NCBI GenBank assembly: GCA_963995525.1
Contig: OZ023209.1
Span: 32,608,199-32,672,198 of the forward strand
Direction of reading: 5' to 3'
Length of the DNA: 64,000 bases
Origin: Escarpia spicata
Taxonomy: Eukaryota; Annelida; Polychaeta; Sabellida; Siboglinidae
Shown: positions 55,297 through 64,000 of the stretch, one piece after another
How the letters are laid out: every line of letters begins with the position of its first letter
Numbering within the stretch: position 1 is the first letter of the stretch
Notes under the pieces: model-generated
What the model was told of the DNA's origin: nothing
Seen by the model: only the letters and a program-made list of their open reading frames with translations
Database searches by the model: none
Position numbers and translations under genes: made by a program

Positions 55297-57660
55297 CCTT
55301 AGCGAATTGCCGTTGTCCTTGAGTCGGCCGATCAATAAACATATCTTGCCATCTTAGGTAGACTGTTGGTAAACATGTTAATTGCTGTTGACTCCTCCAT
55401 AAAAAACTATGGCAAACAATATAGATCTATATGGTTTACCCCAAGGGCCAAGTTAACCAACACTGGGCAACCCGGCAAGAGAAAGGCCTCTAAGTAAAGT
55501 ATATTGCCTATGCCTATGGTTCTAATAGGACTGACCATATAAATAGCTATATTGTCAATTGAAGTTTTCTGAATACATGGTCAATGCTTGGCTAACTGTT
55601 GACTGACAGTGGGTGTCGGAGGCTTCAGTTCATGACAGGTTCAGCATATTATGGTAGGCCCTATCATTTATCTGAACCATCTGTTTTTGCAACCAGAGAT
55701 CCGTGTACTGAACCAACAGCCTTTGTTAATGTAGCTAGCATGATGCGTTGTTTGAAATAACCATACTTATTAATTATCCAATTCAAAGATTATAAGTCGA
55801 AGGCAACCTTTATCAAAGGGAGGAACTCCCCCCGAGACAAGCACCCGTTGATAGTCAAATTCATACAAGAATTGTTGGACATTTACCGTGCATAGCATCA
55901 TGCAACATCATTTTCAACAAACTTTCTTTATGAAATAACACTTTTGGGATACACATTGAAGACAGAGAAACAAAACTTCAGACAGTTACTGTGTGTAGTG
56001 TTCTCAACTGGACATACTTCGGATATAAAATGATGATCAAGAAAAGTAAGAATACACACTGTGTGTAGCGTGCTTACTGTCACTTCTCAGTTGATATGAA
56101 ATATGAAGTAACACTTGTGACACACGTCAAAAGATCAACTGAAAACACTCTAGACAATTACTGTGTTACTTCTGTAGCATCATTTACAACTGTCTTTTAT
56201 TGAGACACGTTGAAGATCAACAGAAGAATCCATAAACATCCCTGTGAGTAGACGGAGATTATCAACTTGATAAGATATGACACTGATAGGATGTAATAAT
56301 AATACAAATTATTTAACTTCTATTGTGCCTAAATCCTTGGAAACCAGTTAGTAAAAAATCTAGAAAACTTGGGATGTTTTTTATCACAATTATTTGATTA
56401 AACAACTGTGGCATGCTTGCATCAGAATAATTTCACCAATTTAAATCGTGGCACACATTTTTTTTATAATTGAAAAAAGGAACGACAAGCAAAATGTCAG
56501 AAACTCCATTTTGGAGATAAAATTCTCTAAATAAAGTGCCGTTTTATTTAATGTGTATATACCGGTAGTATTTAAATGTGGTAAATGAATTAGTTACCTG
56601 GCACTAGTCATACACAAACAAAACGTTTTTACACTGTAGTCTAATATTTATTTATGTTTTAATTTTATTGATTTCTTAGCAGATAGAAATGAATGTGCAC
56701 AGTTAATTGTAACATTACTTCATTTGGCAGCTGACTTTTAGAACATCTTGGCAGGTGACATATCACAAGCGCTCCACAAAGCATGAAGACAATTGGCTAG
56801 GGTGTAAGTGCATATCAGCAACAGCACTGCAGAGGACTTCAAGGGACTGAATTATGACTGTGTCATTAACAACTGGGAAACCAACAAAATGCTAGTCAAG
56901 GATTGATTTGAGGAGTTCTTGGAGTTAATAATAAGCAGTTTTGACAGAATGATGTTACAGGCTGGGTTGGTCAGTTAACACAAGACCTTGTTTCTCGGAA
57001 AATTACGGGAATATGACCCTTTTCGTGGCCTGTCACGCGATTCACGCCAGTAAAATGAAATATCTTGTCAGAGTAATCTGTCAACAATCATTTTTTTCAC
57101 CAAAACAGTGGGCTAATGTCTTTACAAATTATATACAGAACACAAGTTATCAATTTTTGTGAAAATGTCAAGCGAGTCACTATGGAATGGCTGTACTGAA
57201 TCTCATCTAACCAGTGATCATTTTCATAAGTGGCGGAAATGTGAAATACTCTGATTTATGCGCAATTGTCCGATACCCTGAGATCCTGGATTTTTGCATA
57301 ATTCTCCAATATCACAAGATTTACGCATAAATTTCCTGCATTGGTATTTCTGAAACTTAACATGTATGAAATTAAAGTGCCAGAGTCAGATTATTGACTG
57401 GTTCAGTTCATGGATGGGGGAAGCTGATGGGTGTATATATGATGTAAGTCACCCTATAACCCTATACCATTATCTCATCAGTGATGTTGTCGTGCAGTGT
57501 TGAAAATCTGCTGCAGAATTTAGTCTGTGTTAGCTCCACTTAAATGATGGTGCCACCTTAAATTTTGCTATGCTATTCCTTTATATCTTTACTTCTGAAT
57601 TCATGAAAAAATGTATAGACCAAAATGGATGAGCATATTTATTATAATTTCTCTTTGCAG
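55297..57660. other. No gene recognised; upstream intron or flank of the transporter gene
   Basis: No coding region supported. It ends in a polypyrimidine tract and CTCTTTGCAG (57651-57660), an acceptor for the exon with the SLC18B1-like start codon. An upstream non-coding exon probably lies in or left of this stretch. Confidence 0.5.
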
Positions 57661-57793
57661 GAACTTCAGCGTCCAGGCCCTGAGCATGGCAAGAGATAAC
57701 GCAATCTCAGATCTACAGAGTAAACACTGTTTACTGTGACAACGATGTGAGCCAATCGACACTGTACCTTTGACGAGTCTACCAGCCACAGTC

Positions 57794-60544
57794 ATGGTAT
57801 CAGAAGAATTGCTCTCCTCGCTCCGGGTTGACTTCCGAGGTCGAAGTTCGTCACCTCTGAGAGAAAGTCAATTTGGTGATTACAGCAATGTTGAACTGGC
57901 AAAGTTGCCAGTGGATCGGACAAAAAAGAGGAATCGTAAATTGATCATACTGACGTTTTGTGTATCAAATTTTTTTGTTGGCACTTTCTATGCCTTGTTG
58001 GCTCCCTTCTTCGCAGCCGAGGTAAGTGGGAATACTATTGTTGCATTGAATTAGTTTTCAGAAATACTTGTCCCCTGGATGAGATGACTTCATGGGTAGT
58101 TTGTTAGTGGGTCAGCTTAGAAAACTTTTAGAGTGATCAACTAATGTACTTTTGTTCAACGTAAATGTACCATTGCACAGTCAAACTTAATTTTATGTGT
58201 GCATTATATGACACCTTGTTTTGTTTTGGATAAAAGTTGTAGAAATGAGAAAATATACATAGCATTGTGAGCAGTAGTGGGTAATAAGAACAGATTGCCC
58301 GTATATAGTTATTACATTTTATTTATAATTCTTAGCAAGGTTATTTTTTCTATGTTGTTCCAAGTTACCCAGGCAAGGAAACCCTTGTTTTAAAAATATC
58401 TAGTACAAATCTAGGTGTGTCGGAAATGTGCGCAAATTAAAAGTGCTACGGATTCTTCCTGGAGTTGTAGATGAAATGTGGAGCCCAAGGTTTAAATCAT
58501 CTAGGAGGAATTGCTTAAAACATACCAACTTTATCTCAATTGTAATAAGTAGGTTATTGGGATAGTGCAAGTGTGATTTACATATCTGACGAAATTGTTG
58601 CTGCCTGTCACAAATTGTAGTATGTACGTTTACATTCAGGCATAAATCTTGGTACTTGTAACTGTTTTTTGTGTAAATGTTTGTAGGCAAAAAAGAAAGG
58701 TGCCAGTGGCACAGTGGCTGGAGTGATCCTGGGCATCTATGAGGTTGTCATCATCCTCCTCTCACCTCTCTTTGGGAACTACGTGAGTTCATACATCTCT
58801 TACTAACAGTGCACTGACATTGTCAGCCCACGCTCCAGGGAATGTAGGACTTTCTTAGCACAACAAAACAGTTAGTTAACATATATCTTATCTCATGCAC
58901 TTTATCTCTTATTGCCAACCTTAAATGCCTTGACATGTATCATGAAGCACAACTGACATATCGAACCTGTCAACAACAATATTTTGGCTACCAACTCTGA
59001 GCTCAGATTCCTGAGGATTTTGTCGCTATAGACGTTTATTAGTATGTATGTCACATTCCCACAATCAGCATATCCATGGACATCCTATCTTACTACTGTT
59101 GAATGAGGTGATATTTCAATGTGTAGCAAGCTATTATGCTCAATGAGCATTGGTTTGTAGAAAATGTCAACGTGTGTCATTCCCACCCAACATTAACGAC
59201 TCTTGGTGCACTGCAGTTAAGTTATGGTTGTTCTAAATTATACACATCAATTCTAATTTCTAAATGCTATTTTGCCTTCCACATTTGCCTGCTGTAGACA
59301 GTCACAACTGTTAGTTGTGGCAGTCTACATCTCCATTCACAATCTCATCACAGTACATCAGTTGTAGCCAGTTTAGGAGCTCTATTATCAATAAAAGGTT
59401 AATATCCAGTTATGTGGTGTCATAATGCATGAATTATATATATTAGTAAGTTAAATAAAATAATGTGTAGTTTTGTTAAATCATGGAAGACACCGGTAAT
59501 TAGATCAGATAACTTGTAAAAGTGTGAGTAATTTGAGCTGGAGCATTTTTGCCATTTCTCACTGGGTCTCGACTGAGAGTAGCCGATATTAATTTTGTAG
59601 TTTGTTCGATTAGTTCATCACAACTAAATAATGCATTTTCATAAACAAGCTGGCATGCTGTTGTGGATACTAGGTTGGTTTGATTGTTAACAAAATTATT
59701 CTAAAATAAGTCAAGCAAAAGAATTGCAAAAGCTGGTTTAACTTGTTTGTTACATGTTTAAAATGTGGAACGTTTATATTTATGTGTGTGTTTTAGTTGA
59801 CGACAATTGGTGCAAAGTTCACATTTGTATGTGGCATGATGGTTTGTGGCTGTAGTGGAATGTTGTTTGGGTAAGTTACCACCAGGTGGCACTGGTGAAT
59901 ATGTTGTGACATACCTGTTATGTCACTGAATCTGTATTCTGTATCCTATCTCGTCTCTGGTCATCAATGATGGAGACGTTCTTAATCTATTTTAATATGA
60001 AATATGGTCAGGAGTGTGGGAATCCTCCAACTTCAAAGGTATTTACAGGTTCAGACGCCTTTTTCCATAGTCCTTAATAATTGCCAATATAGCGGCTGTA
60101 TACAGTCTGAATGTTGTGATCACGATTTCAACATTTAAAATTGCGAACAATATTTTTGGCTTTTTAAACACATTTTGGTAGGCAGTATACCATCAACACA
60201 TTTAATCTAGTATTAAGATCATTATTTTTTAAATGAGAAACGGTCAACCTTGTTCTAATGATATGTGAACCAGCCAAAAGTATTCACTGAACTTGTCTAA
60301 CTGTGTTTCTCCTGTATATCGTGCGTTTCATTTTATACAATGTCATGACATATGTTTCTGGTGATAAAATATTGTCTACTTCTCTTCATCCTTCAGATTC
60401 CTCGATGGCAGTCCAAGTGGAGCCACCTACATTGTGATGTGTGTCTTAGTTCGGTCTGTCGAGGCAGCGGGAAGTGCAGCTTTTATGACATCAAGTTTTG
60501 CCATCTTGGCTAATGAATTCCCAGAAAACGTTGCCTCAGTTTTT
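57794..60544 (+). CDS. SLC18B1: SLC18B1-like MFS transporter, first four coding exons (gene continues beyond window)
   Basis: Exons 57794-58021, 58687-58782, 59797-59870 and 60397-60544 join in phases 0, 0 and 2 and give 182 residues. Donors are GTAAGT or GTGAGT throughout; acceptors TTGTAG, TTTTAG and TTCAG. The exon with the start begins at 57661. The N-terminus is a soluble, Ser/Arg-rich tail of about 50 residues ending TKKRNRK. TM1 is IILTFCVSNFFVGTFYALLA, followed by PFFAAE-AKKKGAS. TM2 is VAGVILGIYEVVIILLSPLF; GNY-LTTIGAKFTFV is the MFS loop motif A position. TM3 and TM4 follow, with ATYIVMCVLVRSVEAAGSAA and FAILANEFPENVASV. This order matches SLC18B1, reported as a vesicular polyamine transporter; other SLC18-type members are possible. 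At least two thirds of the protein lies to the right. The fourth intron holds the LINE. Confidence 0.8.
58022..58686 (+). other. Intron 1 of the transporter
   Basis: Bounded by GTAAGTGG and TTTGTAG. No other feature was seen. Confidence 0.8.
58783..59796 (+). other. Intron 2 of the transporter
   Basis: Bounded by GTGAGTTC and GTTTTAG. No other feature was seen. Confidence 0.8.
59871..60396 (+). other. Intron 3 of the transporter
   Basis: Bounded by GTAAGTTA and TCCTTCAG. No other feature was seen. Confidence 0.8.
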
Positions 60545-60780
60545 GTAAGTAGATGTTTGAAGACAAAAATATGCCCGTTTTAAGGTTGTTCTTAATTTTT
60601 TTGATGTAAACATACAACACAGTGTTTCCCCTGGGTAAAATGATGGGCGAGGTGGTAGGGGTGGGTGAGTGCCGCAGGTGCGAAGCATTGCTAGGGGGGT
60701 CTGTCATGCTCCACTGGAGATTTAAAAAAAATATAGTAATCATGATTGATAAAAGTCAGTACTCATGATTGTTTCATTGT

Positions 60781-60960
60781 GTTGAGGTGTGGTTTCCACT
60801 TGACCACTGGTACTCCGTTGAGGTGTGGTTTCCACTTGACCACTGGTACTCAGTTGAGGTGTGGTTTCCACTTGACCACTGGTACTCAGTAGAGGTGTAG
60901 TTTCCACTTGACCACTGGTACTCAGTAGAGGTGTGGTTTCCACTTGACCACTGGTACTTA
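60781..60960. repeat. Five-unit 36-bp minisatellite in the transporter intron
   Basis: Units start at 60781, 60817, 60853, 60889 and 60925, each GTTGAGGTGTGGTTTCCACT and on through TGACCACTGGTACTC. They differ at four or five sites in all. The last unit ends directly at the (TAA)n tail of the LINE. Because 36 is a multiple of three, a minus-strand frame reads a 12-residue Thr/Ser repeat (ETTPLLSTSGQV); I regard this as incidental. Confidence 0.9.
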
Positions 60961-63900
60961 ATAATAATAATAATAAACTTTATTTATACACCATCAAATC
61001 CGGGACTAATGACCCCCGTTCACGGGTGTTTACAAATTGCCAATCATATAAGAAGCATAAAAACACTTTTAAGAGAACAAATAAGAAAATAAATTAAATT
61101 AGCAAACAATATCCTAGTATATAGTGTATGCATATATATATAAGCCTAAGTATAGTAAAATTACGGGTAAATGCAATGATAAAATAAACGATTGGCAAAA
61201 GTGCTGAACAGCTGAACCTACTGGAAAAAATATATATATAATAAAAATATATATATAAATAAATACAAAATAAATAAAATAAAAGCCTAATTTACATTAA
61301 ATAATTTGATTAGATACAAAAATGTGACCCTGAGATAAATAAGACTAAAAATGTATTAAAACTATATGCATGAATAAAGCAAAGGTTAAATTATGTCTGG
61401 CCATATTAGTTTGAGAACAGAAATGTCTTCAATAATTTTCCAAACTGTCTAGTGTTCTCAATCGCGCGTAATTCCAGAGGCAGAGAGTTCCACAATGTCG
61501 GCCCAGCACATGCAAATGCCCGGCGACCATAACGTTCTAGGGTTACGCGTGGAACATTCAAAAGCAGACCACCGCCAGAGCGTAGGGTCCTGCGTGGTGC
61601 GTAACGATGTAGCAGTGACGCGATATACACTGGCGTGCCTGCATACAGTGCCGTGTGTACAACCATGAGTAACTTGTACTCGATGCGCTTTCTCACTGGG
61701 AGCCAGTGTAGCTGTTGTAGGACCGCAGTGATAGATCGCCGGTCACCTCGTCGAAGTTGCATCACAACACGAGCGGTTGACCGTTGGACTCTCTCTAGAC
61801 GGTGCAGCAGACGGTCAGGTATACCAAACAGCATCGCATTTCCATAATCAATTCTGGATGTCACAAGTGCATGGACAAGACATTTGCAGACACTGGTCGT
61901 CATTGCCCCTCGTACACGAGATTCTCGAGAGATGGTAGTAAGCACTTCGACATACATTTGCAACCTGCGTCGCCATCGATAAATCAGCATCGATTGCAAC
62001 ACCAAGGTCACGGACGATGGTCGATGTCGCTACATATTGACCGCATATGTCGACATGATCAATGAGTATTGGTCTGTGCAAGCTCGATGAACGTATAACA
62101 ATTGCTTCCGTTTTGCTCTCGTTGAGAACCAGTCCGTTGTCATAGAGCCACGTTTTAACTTCACTGATGCAAGCCTCCATTCTGATGAGAGCATTTGTAT
62201 GCTCAAACGGTGGAAAATCGACGTATAACTGCGTATCATCGGCGTACAGATGGTGTTGTACGTCGTGTCGGTTGAGTACATTCGTTAGAGGCGCAATGTA
62301 GGCGTTGAAGAGCACCGGCCCAAGAACCGACCCCTGTGGTACTCCGGATCTCATCACGGTACACCCAGACACTTCTTTCCCGACACGCACGGCTGAGGTA
62401 CGACCGTATAGGTATGACGCCAACCACGCATGCGCTTCGCCGCATATGCCATAGCCAAATAGTCTCCGTAGTAAGATATCGTGATTTATTGTGTCGAAGG
62501 CTGCTGTTAAATCGAGAAGCACAAGAAGTACTCCACGACGAGCATCAATCGCTTGCGCCACATCACTGTGAATGCGTAAGAGTGCTGTCTCCGCACTGTG
62601 GCGTGGTCGGTAGGCACTCTGGTAGACGCCCAGTATGCCATTCTCGTTCAGGAAGCGTTGCAGTTGTCTTGAGACGAAGCGCTCCATTGTCTTCGCCACA
62701 AACGAAATGTTCGATATTGGGCGGAAGTTAGATAGCACATTGACATCAGCACCTCGTTTTTTCAGTACAGGCGTTACAATGGCGTGTTTCATCGACTGTG
62801 GGACTAAAGCAGTGGAGAGCGACGCATTAATTATGCGTGTAATAACTGGACACAGCACTTTAATGTTCTGTTGAAGGAGTGACGTTGGCAGCGGGTCCAG
62901 TTCGCATGACTTGGTAGCAGATGCTAAAATTATGTTCTTCACGTCTGCCGGTGAAGCAGCTTCGAAACATACTAAACGTGCAGCCACATTCGTCACTACG
63001 TCTTCGGTTGACGATTGAGTCATATTGCGGCGCAACGCATCGATCTTCTCGGAGAAACTCTTCTGGAATTTCGCTGCAACAGTAGCTTGTGTAGCGTCCT
63101 CGGGTAGCGGTCGGTCTCCAGCTCGACCAAGTAGTGTGTTTGCGATCTGGTAGATACGTCGGATGTTGCCACCGGCACTTGTCATCTCAGTACGGTAGTA
63201 ATGCGATCGTGCAGTCCTAAGTGATTTTCGGAACGCGTTGCGCAAACCGGTGTATATTTGACGATGTACAATATCAGTCCAGTTTGTCGCCAGTTTCGCT
63301 CAGCACGACGTAATGCCCGCTTCTCGTCAGTTAACTCGCTTGTATGCCACGGTGTCTTCGGCCTAGCCGTGATAGTCCGCGAGATTACTGGGGCATGAGC
63401 GTTAACGATGCTACGTATGCATCCATCGTATCGAGTGAGGATAACTTCAGGATTTTGTTCAGGAACGTTAAGATGCGATGCCGCGAGATCTGCGGTAAAA
63501 CGGCTGCCGTCAATGGCTGAGTACTTGCGGTATTGGACGCGTCGCGTCATACGCTCTGGTTTAGGTTGGCGTAATCCGCATTCAATAACACGGTGATCAG
63601 TGAGAAGAGTTTTTGGCTCAACTGTTGTGGCTATGACGTGATATGTTCCCGACGTGATAACCAGGTCCAGGATGTTGCCGCGCTCATGTGTTGCACTTTG
63701 CACATGTTGTACAAAGCCATGAGTCTCCAGTAAATCAGCCAAGTTCATTGCTTCGGCGCATGTGGAATCACCATATCGTGTGTTGAAATCACCACACACG
63801 ACAGTCTCTGCAGGGTGGGCCGCGGCGATGAGTAAAACCTTCCCAACGTCATCTAGGAAGGAGCGGAAGTTGGACGTTGGCGGTCGGTAGACAATGATCA

Positions 63901-64000
63901 CGCGAATGGTGCAACCAATACGGATATTACGCAGAATAACGCAGCAAGTCTCACTAGCATGAGTATCAATGTCAGCACGTGAAACTAGCTGCAATGTCTT
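60959..64000 (-). mobile_element. CR1/L2-group LINE, antisense in the transporter intron
   Basis: The 3' end lies at 60959-60976 as a TTATTA-type microsatellite tail, preceded on the minus strand by a TATAAATAAAGTTT sequence that includes AATAAA. About 430 bp of 3' UTR lie between the tail and the RT stop at 61406. The element runs off the right edge inside its endonuclease, so its 5' end cannot be seen. Confidence 0.85.
61406..64000 (-). pseudogene. LINE endonuclease and reverse transcriptase with two frameshifts
   Basis: On the minus strand from the window edge: endonuclease (VIIVYRPPTSNFRSFLDDV, ETVVCGDFNTRYGD, LDLVITSGTYHVIATTV, LLTDHRVIECGL), then a linker (PKTPWHTSELTDEKRALRRA). After a frameshift near 63270 comes RT (SNFRPISNISFVAKTMERFV, LVLLDLTAAFDTINHDILL, SGVPQGSVLGPVLFNAYI, HLYADDTQLYVDFPP, KTWLYDNGLVLNESKTEAIV). 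After a second frameshift near 61900 comes the C-terminal region (HALVTSRIDYGNAMLFGIP, LQQLHWLPVRKRIEYKLLMV, AFACAGPTLWNSLPLELRAI, FGKLLKTFLFSN-stop). The YADD box and C-terminal L-HWLPV motif fit the CR1/L2/Crack group. Only two frame breaks in 2.6 kb suggest a fairly young copy. Confidence 0.85.

Overview
The window is eukaryotic: intron-split genes with GT/AG junctions, long (GT)n and (TA)n microsatellites, low gene density and many transposon families. The host genes (TMEM60-like, BTB-BACK-Kelch, SLC18B1-like) and the mix of Ngaro, Ginger1, Polinton, Harbinger, RTE-like and CR1/L2-group elements point to an invertebrate animal, probably marine. I cannot name the species or the SINE family.

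Host genes. The left end holds the last two exons of a minus-strand gene with a DUF4806-like C-terminus (123-621). A single-exon TMEM60 homologue lies at 9202-9588. A three-exon BTB-BACK-Kelch gene is complete at 45771-48992. The first four coding exons of an SLC18B1-like MFS transporter run from 57794 to 60544; the gene continues past the window and carries a large antisense LINE in its fourth coding intron. These genes read cleanly with consistent splice phases, so the frameshifts in the transposons are not general sequence error.

Mobile elements, left to right: Ty3/Gypsy integrase tail (2317-2881, -); tRNA-derived SINE (4449-4723, + and 17395-17728, -); compact PIF/Harbinger element (7271-8325) and a matching MITE (38416-38574); two broken RTE-like LINE fragments around a Gypsy integrase scrap (13440-16935); a LINE relic (18420-18835); an Ngaro tyrosine-recombinase retrotransposon (22691 to at least 29516) with SGNH hydrolase, gag, RT/RNase H and recombinase; a Ginger1 relic with an integrase and a C-terminal OTU protease domain (about 29990-31433); an RTE-like LINE (32625-35340, -); a decayed Polinton/Maverick (about 35935-43870); and a CR1/L2-group LINE (60959 to window end, -).

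Striking structures: the Ngaro copy has two identical 198-bp direct repeats although its gag, RT and recombinase frames are broken. Its recombinase frame is broken by expansion of a 32-bp unit to eight copies. The Polinton structural genes show ATGA and TAATG stop/start overlaps. Other items are an 18-copy 32-bp satellite inside an older degenerate array, a 42-bp-arm perfect hairpin, a roughly 470-bp palindromic element, and an eight-copy short motif cluster just upstream of TMEM60. I found no wholly unknown multi-gene system; the Ngaro copy and the Polinton gene junctions are the best places for a second look.
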